Below are positions 9,119-18,156 of a stretch of 64,000 nt of DNA, piece after piece. How positions within the stretch are numbered: position 1 is the first letter of the stretch; each line of letters begins with the position of its first letter. The DNA lies in NCBI GenBank assembly GCA_965220425.1, contig OZ244830.1:4774001-4838000 (forward strand), read 5' to 3'. The notes beneath the pieces were generated by a model. The model had not been told where the DNA came from and did not search any database. It worked only from the letters and a program-made list of their open reading frames with translations. A program made the translations under genes and the position numbers. The DNA comes from Azophilus sp965220425. Its GTDB lineage: Bacteria; Pseudomonadota; Gammaproteobacteria; Pseudomonadales; Azotimanducaceae.

Positions 9119-9198
9119 CCGGGCAATGTGTCGCAGGAGCGAGACGCCCCGGGCGGCAACACGATGAATCGCCCGTGGGCATTGGGCACAATAGCCGG

Positions 9199-9795
9199 AT
9201 GACCCGCATCGCAGTACTCGCTTCCCACGGGGGCTCGATCCTGCAGGCCGTGATGAACGCCTGCCGAGCCCGCGAGTTGCGCGCGGAGGTCGTACTGGTC
9301 ATCAGCAACAACAGCGGCTCGATGGCATTGCTGCGCGCGGCCGGGGCAGGCATCGAGACGCAGCACCTGAGCAGCCGGACGCACCCTGGCCCGAATGACC
9401 TCGACCGTGCGATACGCGATGCGCTGAAGCGCGCCCGGGCCGATTGGGTAATGCTGGCGGGCTACATGAAAAAGCTGGGCAGCGAGACCCTGCGCGCCTT
9501 CCCGCACCGCATCCTCAATACCCACCCCGCGCTGCTGCCCAGGCACGGTGGCCGGGGTTTCTACGGCCGCAACGTTCACCAGGCCGTGATCGATGCCGGC
9601 GAGCGGGAGTCCGGCGCCACCGTCCACCTCGTCGACGCCGACTACGACACCGGCCCTGCCGTCGCTCAAGTACGGGTGCCCGTGGAGCCGGGCGATACCG
9701 TGGACGATCTCGAGGAGCGGGTGAAAGTCGCCGAGCGGGAGTTGGTGGTCGACACGCTGCGCGATCTCGTGAGCGGCAGGCTATCGACCGGTTAG
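9199..9795 (+). CDS. purN: phosphoribosylglycinamide formyltransferase
   Basis: A 198-residue GAR transformylase of purine synthesis, using 10-formyl-tetrahydrofolate. The ATG chosen begins MTRIAVLASHGGSILQAV, matching the PurN N-terminus. The catalytic residues are present: Asn and His in ILNTHPALLP (about residues 103-112) and Asp in VDADYDTGP (about residue 145). A longer in-frame opening upstream overlaps dctM and is not credible. There is no purM beside it, unlike many gammaproteobacteria, where purM-purN is a pair. It converges on the HisN-like gene with 25 bases between. Confidence 0.92.
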   Translation: MTRIAVLASHGGSILQAVMNACRARELRAEVVLVISNNSGSMALLRAAGAGIETQHLSSRTHPGPNDLDRAIRDALKRARADWVMLAGYMKKLGSETLRAFPHRILNTHPALLPRHGGRGFYGRNVHQAVIDAGERESGATVHLVDADYDTGPAVAQVRVPVEPGDTVDDLEERVKVAERELVVDTLRDLVSGRLSTG

Positions 9796-9820
9796 CCGGT
9801 CACCAACTTTCGGACAGCCG

Positions 9821-10651
9821 CTACGAGTTCAGCAGGCGCAAGGCCTCTCCGTGGACCCGGGCATCGCCGGCCGCAACCACGGCCCCGCCCATCGCCGCGT
9901 CGCCGCCCGTCCAGGTCGTGATCACGCCGCCGGCCCCCCGTACGATGGGAATCAGGGCCTGAATGTCGTAGGGCTTCAACGACGCTTCCACCACCAGGTC
10001 GAGACAACCCATCGCCAGCAGCGCGTAGTTGTAACAATCGCCGCCGAAGCGGGTGAAACGCACCCGTTCATCGACGCGGCCGAACGCCGCGCTCTCCCTG
10101 CCCGGCGCAAATATCCGTGTCGTGGTGGCCGCAAGCACGGCGTCTTCCAACGCGGCACAGGGGCGCACCCGCAAGTCGCGTTCCTCGTTGCCGCGGCGGT
10201 AGCCCGCGCACTCGCCCGTTCCAAAAAAGGATTCCCCGGCGAACGGTTGATGCAAGACGCCGAGCACCGGCGCCTGGCCATCGAACAGTCCCAGCAGAAC
10301 GCCCCAATGCAGCATGCCGGCCACGAAGCCGCGGGTGCCGTCGATGGGGTCGATCACCCAGGTCAGGCCGTTGCCTTCCTTGAGCCCGAACTCCTCCCCG
10401 AGCAGACCGTGTTGCGGGAAGGCACTCTGCAGGTGTTCGCGAATGACCGTCTCCGCGGCGCGGTCGGCTTCGGTAACCGGGTCGAATCCCCGCCCGAATT
10501 CCCCTGCGCCCCGTTTGTTGTCGACTTTCATCCCGGATCGGAAAAACGGCAGCGTCGCGGCCCCCGCCCGCTCCGCCGCTTGCAGCGCTACGGCCAGGCA
10601 ATCGGCGATCCCCTCCGCGGAGATCTCGATTTTTTCGGAATAAGCCAGCAT
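9821..10651 (-). CDS. hisN: inositol monophosphatase family protein, probable histidinol-phosphatase
   Basis: A phosphatase of about 276 residues with the full metal-binding set of the IMPase superfamily: FDPVTEADRAAE, LLGEEFG, WVIDPIDGTRGF (about residue 90) and the C-terminal KPYDIQALIPIVRGAGG. DPIDGTR with GFVAGMLHWGV is more like the histidinol-phosphatase (HisN) branch than classical SuhB. Substrate remains an inference. The start at 10651 (MLAYSEK) and one ten codons upstream are both possible; neither has a strong ribosome-binding site. Confidence 0.8.
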   Translation of the reverse strand: MLAYSEKIEISAEGIADCLAVALQAAERAGAATLPFFRSGMKVDNKRGAGEFGRGFDPVTEADRAAETVIREHLQSAFPQHGLLGEEFGLKEGNGLTWVIDPIDGTRGFVAGMLHWGVLLGLFDGQAPVLGVLHQPFAGESFFGTGECAGYRRGNEERDLRVRPCAALEDAVLAATTTRIFAPGRESAAFGRVDERVRFTRFGGDCYNYALLAMGCLDLVVEASLKPYDIQALIPIVRGAGGVITTWTGGDAAMGGAVVAAGDARVHGEALRLLNS

Positions 10652-10760
10652 TGAGCCACGACCAGTTGGTGAATGCCGCATTATCGCTCATACCCGCCCG
10701 CGCCGGGCATGCTGCCGCTCATTCACAGCTACCTCGACATCTTCTGCTCGGGCGCGGTCG

Positions 10761-11309
10761 TCAGGGATCGATCTTTCTGGCGATATCGCCGACTCTGACC
10801 GTGCCGGACTCGACTACCCTGGCGCAGATCCCGCGCAGGTTGAGCTGCCTGCCGTGCCGGGAATTCACGAACTTCGTGGCGTCCAGACCGTAACGCGCGG
10901 CGAATTTGCGGCATCCGGTGTGCGGGACGGCGGTCACCTCGATCACGGCCTCGCCCAGTTGCAACCGGGTGCCGGGCGGCAGGTTGTCGTCGCCGAGGTC
11001 GAGATCGACATAAAGCTGATCGCCCGCCAGCGACCAGCGCTCCCGGCTCCGTGCGACCAGCGCGGTGACCCGGGAGTTCATCACGTTGAGCTGCATGTCG
11101 AGGTGCATCGCGGGGTCGGCGCCACCGCCTCTGGCGCCCCAGTTGTCGCCAATGAGACCTGCTTCGCGGTCGAGCCTGCCCTCGTCGAGAACCTCGCGTT
11201 CGTTGGTGCGCGGTCTGCGAACGATCATTTCCAGAACTCCGCCGTCCTTGGGCGACGCCTGAACGTGCGCCAGCCCCGTTTCAAGTGCTGCCCGGCTAAG
11301 GTGTTTCAT
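10761..11309 (-). CDS. MOSC domain-containing protein
   Basis: A 182-residue protein starting MKHLSRAALETGL. The MOSC (molybdenum cofactor sulfurase C-terminal) fold is indicated by DREAGLIGDNWGARGGG, LQLGEAVIEVTAVPHTGCRKF with its conserved Cys, and LRGICARVVESGTVRVGD. MOSC proteins bind or transfer sulfur to molybdenum cofactor or reduce N-hydroxylated substrates (YiiM-like). The open frame extends further upstream but homology begins at the chosen ATG. It stands alone, with the amidase divergent. Confidence 0.85.
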   Translation of the reverse strand: MKHLSRAALETGLAHVQASPKDGGVLEMIVRRPRTNEREVLDEGRLDREAGLIGDNWGARGGGADPAMHLDMQLNVMNSRVTALVARSRERWSLAGDQLYVDLDLGDDNLPPGTRLQLGEAVIEVTAVPHTGCRKFAARYGLDATKFVNSRHGRQLNLRGICARVVESGTVRVGDIARKIDP

Positions 11310-11553
11310 TGGACGGCGCCCCGCGCGATGTCGAGTCGATGAATTCAATATGAGCCAAGCCGGTGAACCGATCAACTTCGGCGAGGGCGCAGCACATCCG
11401 GACCGTTCGGAACCGGGGTCGGCGCGCTCCCCGATCGCACCGCTTGCCAGGCCAATCCATGCTTCCCGGCGCAATCGCCCGGATGCAAAGCTCGCTTTGC
11501 AGGAGGCGATGGGGTATTAGTTGGCGCTTGTTCCCGATCCATCCGGATAACCC

Positions 11554-13011
11554 ATGAGCGAACTTGCCTTTCTGTCCGCGACCGACATCGCCGCCAGGAT
11601 CCGCGCCCGGGATCTCGGCTGCGAAGAGATCCTGAGCCACTACCTTGACCGGGTCGACCGTCACAACGGCGCGTTGAACGCGCTGGTGGTCGATGTCCGG
11701 GAACAGGCCCTGGAGCAGGCCCGGGCCGCCGACCGCGCCGTCGCCGCCGGCGACGACCTGGGTCCGCTGCACGGCGTGCCGATGACGATCAAGGAGTCGT
11801 ACAACCTGGCCGGCACGCCCACCACCTGGGGCAACCCCGGCTGGAAAGACAACATCGCCGGAGAAGACGCGGAATCCGTCAAGAAGCTGAAACAGGCGGG
11901 CGCCGTCATCTTCGGCAAGACCAACGTGCCGCTCATGCTCGCGGACTTCCAGAGCTACAACGAGATCTATGGCGCCACCAACAATCCTTACGACCATACA
12001 CGGGTACCCGGCGGTTCCTCCGGAGGATCGGCGGCCGCCCTGGCGGCGGGGCTTACCGGCATCGAGACCGGCTCCGACATTGGCGGCTCCATCCGCAATC
12101 CGGCCCACTACTGCGGCGTCTTCGGCCACAAGCCCACCTGGAACCTGCTCTGGATCCGCGGGCACGCGCCGCCCGGCGATGTGCGCAGCAAACCCGACAT
12201 CTCGGTTATCGGGCCGCTTGCACGTTCCGCAAGCGACCTGGAAACGGCGGTCAAGACCATGGCCGGGCCCGACAAGATCATGGCGCGCGGCTACCGGCTG
12301 AACCTTCCCGAACTGCACGGACGCACGTTGAAAGACCTTCGGGTGGCCGTATGGGCCGACGACGAATGCGTTCCCGTCAGTGCCGAAGTGCGGGCGCGGG
12401 TGGAACAGGTTGCCGCCGCCTTCCGGGACGGCGGGGCAACGGTCGACGAAGCGGCACGACCGGCCTTCGATGCGTCCCATGGCAACGAGGCATACGGGGT
12501 GCTGCTGCAGGCCACCATGGCGGCGCGCATGCCCGATGCCGAGTACGAGGCTCTGCGCGAACACGTCGCAACGCTCGACCCGGCCGACGACAGCGACAAC
12601 GCGCGCGTCTTCCGCGCCCAGGTCGCCTCGTTCAAGATGTGGAAACAGAACGATGAGCGGCGCTCGCACCTGCGCTGGCGGTGGCACGAATTCTTCAAGA
12701 CGTACGACCTGTTGCTGATGCCAATCATGTCGACTGCCGCGTTCCGGCACGACCACCGGCCCATGGGCGATCGCACGATAACCGTCAACGGCGCCTCGCA
12801 GCCGTACTTCGATCAGGTGTTCTGGGCCGGATTGGCCAGCGCGAGCTATCTGCCCTCGACGGTTATTCCCACGGGTTTGAACGGGGAAGGGTTGCCCATC
12901 GGCGTGCAGGTCGTGGGGCCGGAGTACGGAGACCTGATTACGATCGGCGCGGCACGGATGATGGAAGCCGCGGGTTTCCGCTTTACGCCGCCGCCTGATT
13001 ACCTGGACTGA
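11554..13011 (+). CDS. amidase signature family amidase
   Basis: A 485-residue amidase. The Ser-cisSer-Lys catalytic triad is visible: Lys in PMTIKESYNLAG (about residue 77), then GGSSGGSAAALAAG (about residue 152) and GSDIGGSIRNPA with the nucleophile serine (about residue 176). These enzymes hydrolyse amides in the cytoplasm. The insert FGHKPTWNLLWIRGHAPPG places it with the broad-specificity acylamidases rather than GatA, which also would be expected with gatB/gatC. No neighbouring gene suggests a substrate. Confidence 0.9.
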   Translation: MSELAFLSATDIAARIRARDLGCEEILSHYLDRVDRHNGALNALVVDVREQALEQARAADRAVAAGDDLGPLHGVPMTIKESYNLAGTPTTWGNPGWKDNIAGEDAESVKKLKQAGAVIFGKTNVPLMLADFQSYNEIYGATNNPYDHTRVPGGSSGGSAAALAAGLTGIETGSDIGGSIRNPAHYCGVFGHKPTWNLLWIRGHAPPGDVRSKPDISVIGPLARSASDLETAVKTMAGPDKIMARGYRLNLPELHGRTLKDLRVAVWADDECVPVSAEVRARVEQVAAAFRDGGATVDEAARPAFDASHGNEAYGVLLQATMAARMPDAEYEALREHVATLDPADDSDNARVFRAQVASFKMWKQNDERRSHLRWRWHEFFKTYDLLLMPIMSTAAFRHDHRPMGDRTITVNGASQPYFDQVFWAGLASASYLPSTVIPTGLNGEGLPIGVQVVGPEYGDLITIGAARMMEAAGFRFTPPPDYLD

Positions 13012-13078
13012 GGCAGGGCCGCTGCCGAACGCGCGTCCCGGCGCGCGCCCGCTGCTACGCAAGTTGCAAGTTCAACCC

Positions 13079-13339
13079 TAGTGGTCCAACCACCTGGAAA
13101 TGAGTGGTCAGTGACCGCCGGGGCGTTCCGCGCAAGGCGCGGTCGCGCAGATGTAGCCCGCCTACTTCAAGCGGCTGCAACGCCGCGCGGGGCGTTCCGG
13201 CGGTCACCCGAAGGGCGCGCCCACAAGCGCCCATCTGCTTTGTTGTCGGCTCTTGACGTATGCTGGATACGTCCGCGAGCCGACGCCGCGCATCTGGACG
13301 CTTGTGGACGCTGACCGCCACTAGGTGGTTGGACCACTA
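13079..13339. repeat. family-1 MITE-like element, copy 2 (no cassette)
   Basis: A 261-bp copy bounded by TA, with ends TAGTGGTCCAACCACCT and AGGTGGTTGGACCACTA. Both ends share the same G/C change relative to copies 1 and 3, so the inverted repeat has stayed matched. It lacks the hairpin cassette: the sequence runs directly from the CGCCCATCTG arm into TTGTCGGCTCTTGACG. The inner right TIR is partly deleted. Its right end supplies the TAG stop codon of the neighbouring TPR gene. Confidence 0.9.
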
Positions 13340-14068
13340 AAGCTTGGCCAATTTCCGTGCCGCCCGTTCATCGAGCAGCCGGTCGGCGGCGTTTGCCGGT
13401 GCGATTTCGCGCACACGCTCAAACACCTCGCGGGCCCGATCGCGGTTCCTGCGCTCGTTCAGCATCAATTGGCCCCGGGCATACTCAAAGAGTACGACCT
13501 TCGAATTCGGGTCGAGCGCGAGACCCCGCTCGAAGTGTTCCGCGGCGGTCTTCCTGGAGGCACCGAACAACGCGCGGGCCATGAAACCGCCTTCCTTGAT
13601 GCCTTCCGCGTGCCAGGCGCCCAGGCTGATATGCGCCTCGGCCATGTCCGGATCGATCGCCAGCGCCGCCTCGAACGCATCGCGTATCCGCCCGGCAAAG
13701 CCCTGGCGGGCGGCCTTCATGCTGCCGATGGTCTGCGCGTAACGGCCTATCGCGTGACCCCAGCGCAGCGTGCCTTCAGCGTCGGTGGGATCGAGTTGCA
13801 CCGCCTTCTCTCCCAACGCCATGGCGCGCACGTAGAACGCCTGCTTCGCGTCGTCCCCGGCGATGTAGTAGCCGTGCACCACCAGGGACAGATTGGCCAG
13901 CGTCAACGCCTCGGCGGTTCCAAGTGCCTCCGCCATGTCCGCCGCCTCGAGAAAACGGCCCTCATCGTACGCCGCGCGTGCCACGTCGATCGACTGGGCA
14001 ACGGCGGCGTTCGCCGCCACATTCAGGGCAACCGCCGCCAACGATGCGAAGAGTACGGTTCTGTTCAC
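13337..14068 (-). CDS. secreted TPR-repeat protein
   Basis: A 243-residue protein with an N-terminal signal peptide (MNRTVLFASLAAVALN, cleavage near AVAQ) followed by helical TPR-like units such as GEKAVQLDPTDAEGTLRWGHA, FEAALAIDPDMAEAHISLG and FERGLALDPNSKVVLFEYA. It is probably periplasmic and mediates protein contacts. The GTG start is preferred over upstream ATGs because AAGGGGATT lies just before it and the signal peptide begins there. The final codons read ...AARKLAKL, then the TAG formed by the end of the family-1 repeat, so the true C-terminus may have been altered by that insertion. Confidence 0.75.
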   Translation of the reverse strand: MNRTVLFASLAAVALNVAANAAVAQSIDVARAAYDEGRFLEAADMAEALGTAEALTLANLSLVVHGYYIAGDDAKQAFYVRAMALGEKAVQLDPTDAEGTLRWGHAIGRYAQTIGSMKAARQGFAGRIRDAFEAALAIDPDMAEAHISLGAWHAEGIKEGGFMARALFGASRKTAAEHFERGLALDPNSKVVLFEYARGQLMLNERRNRDRAREVFERVREIAPANAADRLLDERAARKLAKL

Positions 14069-14149
14069 CAATCCCCTTGAAGCTATGGGACCCATGACGG
14101 GCCGCACCCTGCCGCAGGGTTGGAGCAGTGTCAACAAATCCGTAAACGC

Positions 14150-14220
14150 GGCAGCCGCAAGGCCCGCCAGGCCGGCGCCTCGACGCCCTCGCGACGAAAG
14201 TCGGTGAGCGATGCGGGCCA
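14150..14220. repeat. family-3 repeat, partial copy
   Basis: The right half of the short repeat seen complete at 52350-52503. The core GGCGCCTCGACGCCCTCGCG followed by ACGAAAGTCGGTGAGCGATGC is shared, ending at GCGGGCCAG instead of a clean duplicated target. The left half is missing. It lies in the region between the divergent TPR and mvaD genes. Confidence 0.75.
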
Positions 14221-14401
14221 GGCAAAGGCGGATAATGCCTGAACGAGAGGAACGAATCGCGACAACGGGAGACCGTCATCTCGCCGCCGGGCAATTCCCG
14301 ACAACCTCGATACCCGTCGTGGACACGCTCGACTCAGCGATCGTGGATGCTCCGGCAGTGGCAATGGCATGGAAACATCTGGTAGCTTCGCAACCCGAGT
14401 C

Positions 14402-15352
14402 ATGCCCGCTCATTCAACAACGGCCCAGGCCCACCCCAACATTGCGCTCCTGAAGTACTGGGGCAAACAGGACGGGGCGGGCAACTTTCCAGCGGCGCCG
14501 TCGCTCTCGATCACGTTGGACACGCTGACAACGACCACCACGGTAGCGGAAGCGCGCGAGGATTCGGTATCGCTGAACGGCAAACCGGCCGCAGACTCGA
14601 GAGTCGCCCTCACGCTCGCGGACTGGCGGCGCGATCACGACATCCCGCCGCTTGCGATCGAAACCCGCAACAGTTTCCCCACCGCCGCGGGGCTTGCTTC
14701 CTCGGCTTCGGGATTCGCCGCGCTGGCAACGGCCATCGATGCCCATTGCGGACTGGGCCTGTCGAACGGGGAACGGACAGCCCTGGCGCGCCGCGGCTCG
14801 GCATCCGCGGCCCGCTCCATGCACGGCGGATTCGTTTCGCTCACCGGGCCGGACTGGCGGGCGGCGTGCCTGATGGCGCCGCACGACTGGCCGCTGACGG
14901 TGGTGATCGCCATCACTTCCACCGTTCCAAAAACCGTATCGTCGCGGCAGGGCATGGCGATATCCAAGCGCTCCTCGCCGTATTTCGACGCCTGGATTAC
15001 TGCATGCACCAGCGACTTTCCACGGGTGCGCGAAGCCGTACTCGGGCGGGATTTCAGCCGGTTGGCCGAGCTGGCGGAGTCGAGCTGCCTGAGGATGCAC
15101 GCACTCATGATGAGCGGCGATCCCGCGCTCATCTACTGGAACGACTGCACCCTGCGTTGTATCCAGGCGATACGCGAACTGCGCGAAGCCGGCCGCAATG
15201 TCTTTTTCACCGTGGATGCGGGTCCGCAGGTGAAAGCCGTCTGCGAGGCGCCCTGCGCCGAGGAAGCCCGGAACATTCTCGCCGCGGAGCCCGGCGTCCG
15301 GCAGACGCTGGTGGCGGGCCTGGGCGGCGGCGCCGTCCTGGTTGACGGATGA
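14402..15352 (+). CDS. mvaD: diphosphomevalonate decarboxylase
   Basis: A 316-residue GHMP-superfamily enzyme that converts mevalonate diphosphate to isopentenyl diphosphate with ATP. Diagnostic motifs: AHPNIALLKYWGKQD at the N-terminus, PAAPSLSITLD, FPTAAGLASSASGFAAL (the phosphate loop, about residue 93) and SGDPALIYWNDCTL. An alternative ATG eleven codons upstream is possible. It overlaps the next kinase gene by four bases, so the two are coupled. Together with the kinase and a decayed HMG-CoA reductase start, it marks a mevalonate-pathway cluster, which is unusual in Gammaproteobacteria that normally use the MEP pathway. Confidence 0.93.
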   Translation: MPAHSTTAQAHPNIALLKYWGKQDGAGNFPAAPSLSITLDTLTTTTTVAEAREDSVSLNGKPAADSRVALTLADWRRDHDIPPLAIETRNSFPTAAGLASSASGFAALATAIDAHCGLGLSNGERTALARRGSASAARSMHGGFVSLTGPDWRAACLMAPHDWPLTVVIAITSTVPKTVSSRQGMAISKRSSPYFDAWITACTSDFPRVREAVLGRDFSRLAELAESSCLRMHALMMSGDPALIYWNDCTLRCIQAIRELREAGRNVFFTVDAGPQVKAVCEAPCAEEARNILAAEPGVRQTLVAGLGGGAVLVDG

Positions 15353-16287
15353 TATCGGCGCAGGCGCCCGGCAAGGTCGTCCTGTGGGGCGAGTATGCCG
15401 TTCTCGAAGGCGCGCCCGCGGCGGTGCTGGCGATCAATCGCCATGCCGGATGCTCGGTTGAGCGCAGCGGGCGCTGGCGCTTTTCCGCACGGGGATTCAG
15501 GGCGCCACCGGCCGAATTGGAACGCCTGCCGTCCGCACCGCCGGCCGAGGCGGCGGCCATTCTCCCCTGGCATGTACTCAACGTTGTACCGCGGGCACGG
15601 CAGGCCCCTGTTTCGCTGACCATGGACACCCAGGCGTTCTTCCGTTCCGGCGTCAAGCTCGGGCTCGGCTCCAGCGCAGCGCTCTGCGTCGCCCTGCAGG
15701 CAGCGCTCGCAGCGCTTGCCGGCGCGCTGCCGGACCATGCACAGGCACTGGCTGCCCACCGGGGCGCCCAGGCCGGGCGGGGCAGCGGAGTCGATGTTGC
15801 CGCGAGCTTCTTCGGCGGCTGCATCCGCTTTCAGGACGGCGATGCGCAACCCTGTCCGGACCACCTGGCCCATCGCTGCTTCGTCTGGGTCGGCGAGCCG
15901 GCGCAAACCGGGCCCAGGCTCGACCGGTTCACCCGGTATCTCGGGAGCGGTGACCGAACCGCCCTCAAGGCTTTGGCGGACTGCTCGGAAACCCTGTTCG
16001 ACAACCCGACAACCGATGCACTGAACGCCTACGCCAGCGCCTTGAAAACCCTGGACAATGCCGCGGGCCTGGGTGTTTACTCGCCGCCGCATCTAGCCGC
16101 CGAACGCCTTGCCAGGGCGGAAGGACTGGTCTACAAGCCCTGCGGAGCCGGCGGCGGAGATGTAGGCGTAGCCATTGCCGAATCCCCCGAACCGCTACCT
16201 CGTTTCGCGGCCTCGGCGGAGGCTCGGGGGTTTGCGGTTCTGAACCTGGAGACCGCTGGACATGGCGTCCGCGTCGACCACCGATAA
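15349..16287 (+). CDS. GHMP kinase, probable phosphomevalonate or mevalonate kinase
   Basis: A 312-residue kinase beginning MISAQAPGKVVLWGEYAVLE, the standard substrate-binding N-terminus of mevalonate-type kinases. The ATP loop KLGLGSSAALCVAL is at about residue 103. GRGSGVDVAASFFGG and KPCGAGGGDVGVAI complete the GHMP signature. The KLGLGSSAA and GSGVDVAAS forms favour phosphomevalonate kinase over mevalonate kinase, but this is a judgement. The second kinase of the pathway is not in the window. It overlaps mvaD by four bases and the HMG-CoA reductase remnant by 26. Confidence 0.85.
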   Translation: MISAQAPGKVVLWGEYAVLEGAPAAVLAINRHAGCSVERSGRWRFSARGFRAPPAELERLPSAPPAEAAAILPWHVLNVVPRARQAPVSLTMDTQAFFRSGVKLGLGSSAALCVALQAALAALAGALPDHAQALAAHRGAQAGRGSGVDVAASFFGGCIRFQDGDAQPCPDHLAHRCFVWVGEPAQTGPRLDRFTRYLGSGDRTALKALADCSETLFDNPTTDALNAYASALKTLDNAAGLGVYSPPHLAAERLARAEGLVYKPCGAGGGDVGVAIAESPEPLPRFAASAEARGFAVLNLETAGHGVRVDHR

Positions 16288-16476
16288 CACCGAATCCCGG
16301 GAAACGCCGCCCGCAGAACAGCGGTCCGAGGCCGGGTCCCGCATCCCCAATTTCTTCCGCATGTCCATAGCGCAACGCGTCGATGCGCTGCACCGGCGAG
16401 GACTGTGGACGACGATGACATGAGCCTGCTCGAGGCGGCCGGTTACAAGTCGCCGAACCTCTCGCCCGGAGGCTGA
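16262..16476 (+). pseudogene. HMG-CoA reductase N-terminal remnant, frameshifted
   Basis: An ATG at 16262 opens MASASTTDNTESRETPPAEQ, then RIPNFFRMSIAQRVDALHRRGL. The latter fits the start of bacterial HMG-CoA reductases (pattern R-x-P-x-F-x-x-x-S-x-x-x-R-x-x-x-L-x-x-x-G-x-L). The frame then stops at 16421, while the -1 frame from about 16408 continues DDDMSLLEAAGYKSPNLSPGG to a stop at 16474-16476. DDDMSLLEAG-type sequence is what should follow. The remaining ~350 residues are absent. It directly follows mvaD and the GHMP kinase, supporting the identification. The gene is broken; a working copy must lie elsewhere if the pathway runs from acetyl-CoA. Confidence 0.6.
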
Positions 16477-16602
16477 CGCCCAAAGATCCGAAAACCACCA
16501 GCCAAGCCTCGCTGTCCGGCCGCCGCGCGCTGAGCATTGAAGCGGTTCCTAAAACTCCGCGCATCTGCCACCATTCGGCCTGTTCACGGTATCGGGGGAA
16601 CC

Positions 16603-18156
16603 ATGTATCCAGGGAAGTGGGGCATCGAATATCCGCACAAGCCCGCGGCGATCGACGCCGTTAGCGGCGAAACCGTTACCTACGGGGAGCTGAACGAACG
16701 CTCCAACCGGCTCGCTCAACTCCTTTGGGCGCGCGGGCTCCGCCGCGGCGGCCATATCGCGATTTTCATGGAGAACAACCTCCGCTTCTTTGAAGTGGTG
16801 TGGGCCGCGTTTCGCTCCGGGCTCTACCTCACCACCGTCAACCGTTACCTGACCACCGAAGAAGCGGGCTACATCGTCGACAACTGCGAGGCCCAGGCCC
16901 TGATCGCCTCGGGCCACCTGGCCGACGTGGCCGCGGACATACCCCGATACGCGCCGAACTGCCATTCCTGGCTGATGGCCGGCGGCAAGCTGGACGGCTA
17001 CGAAGCCTACGAGGACGCGATCGCCGACTTCTCCGCGGAGAACCTGGAGGAGGAGCCGGCAGGCACCTTCATGCTCTACAGCTCCGGCACGACCGGGCGG
17101 CCCAAGGGAATCGTGCGGCCCCTTCCCGAGCGGATGATTCACGAAGACGCCGGCCCGTTAGTCGCGGTACTGAGAATGCTGTGGGGGTTCGATGAGTCAA
17201 CCGTCTATCTTTCCCCGGCGCCGCTGTATCACTCCGCGCCCGTGGGCTTCTCCATCTCCATACAGGCCGTGGGGGGCACGGTCGTGGTCATGCCCCGCTT
17301 CGATGCGGTCGGGGTCCTGAAGGCCATCGAGGATCACCGGGTCACCCACAGCCAGTGGGTGCCGACCATGTTCAGCCGCATGCTGAAGCTGCCCGATGAG
17401 GACCGGCTCGGATTCGACCTCTCGTCGCACAAGGTGGCGATTCATGCCGCCGCACCCTGCCCGCAAGCCGTGAAACGGCAGATGCTGGACTGGTGGGGCC
17501 CCATCCTCTACGAGTACTACGCCGGCACGGAGTTCAACGGCATTACCCACGCCACGCCCCAGGACTGGCTGGCCCATCCGGGTACGGTCGGCAAGTCGCT
17601 CGTGGGTGTCATCCACATCTGCGACGAAGACGGCTCGGAACTGCCCGCCGGCGAGGCGGGGCTCATCTATTTCGAAATGCCGCGGTTGCCCTTCGAGTAC
17701 TACAAGGACTCGGCCAAGACCCGCTCGGCCCAGCATCCGCGGCACACGAACTGGACTGCGCTCGGCGATGTGGGATACGTCGACGAGGAGGGCTTTCTCT
17801 ACCTCACCGACCGCGCGACCTTCATGATCATCAGCGGCGGCGTGAACATCTATCCCCAGGAAATCGAGGATGCGATGATCATGCACGACAAGGTTGTCGA
17901 CGTCGCCGTGGTCGGCGTACCGGATCAGGAGATGGGCGAGGCCGTCAAGGGCGTGGTGCAACTTGCCGACGGCATCCCGGCAAGCGACGAGGTGGCCGCC
18001 GAACTGCTCGCCTACACCCGGGACCGCATCGCCCACTTCAAGTGCCCGAAGAGCATCGACTTCATCGACGAAATGCCGAGGCTGCCGACGGGCAAGCTCT
18101 ACAAGCGGCTCATCAAGGACAAGTACTGGGGCAAGTCCGGGTCGAGAATCGTTTGA
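16603..18156 (+). CDS. AMP-binding acyl-CoA synthetase
   Basis: A 517-residue adenylate-forming enzyme that activates a carboxylic acid to its CoA thioester. Motifs in order: LYSSGTTGRPKGIV (phosphate loop, about residue 155), YEYYAGTEFNG (about 305), LGDVGYVDEEGFLYLTDR (about 387) and PRLPTGKLYKRLI with the catalytic Lys near the C-terminus. The chosen ATG follows GGGGGAACC. It belongs to the FadD/fatty-acid or aryl-CoA ligase group; the acid is unknown. Acyl-CoA dehydrogenases and hydratases downstream fit a role in acid degradation. Confidence 0.9.
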   Translation: MYPGKWGIEYPHKPAAIDAVSGETVTYGELNERSNRLAQLLWARGLRRGGHIAIFMENNLRFFEVVWAAFRSGLYLTTVNRYLTTEEAGYIVDNCEAQALIASGHLADVAADIPRYAPNCHSWLMAGGKLDGYEAYEDAIADFSAENLEEEPAGTFMLYSSGTTGRPKGIVRPLPERMIHEDAGPLVAVLRMLWGFDESTVYLSPAPLYHSAPVGFSISIQAVGGTVVVMPRFDAVGVLKAIEDHRVTHSQWVPTMFSRMLKLPDEDRLGFDLSSHKVAIHAAAPCPQAVKRQMLDWWGPILYEYYAGTEFNGITHATPQDWLAHPGTVGKSLVGVIHICDEDGSELPAGEAGLIYFEMPRLPFEYYKDSAKTRSAQHPRHTNWTALGDVGYVDEEGFLYLTDRATFMIISGGVNIYPQEIEDAMIMHDKVVDVAVVGVPDQEMGEAVKGVVQLADGIPASDEVAAELLAYTRDRIAHFKCPKSIDFIDEMPRLPTGKLYKRLIKDKYWGKSGSRIV

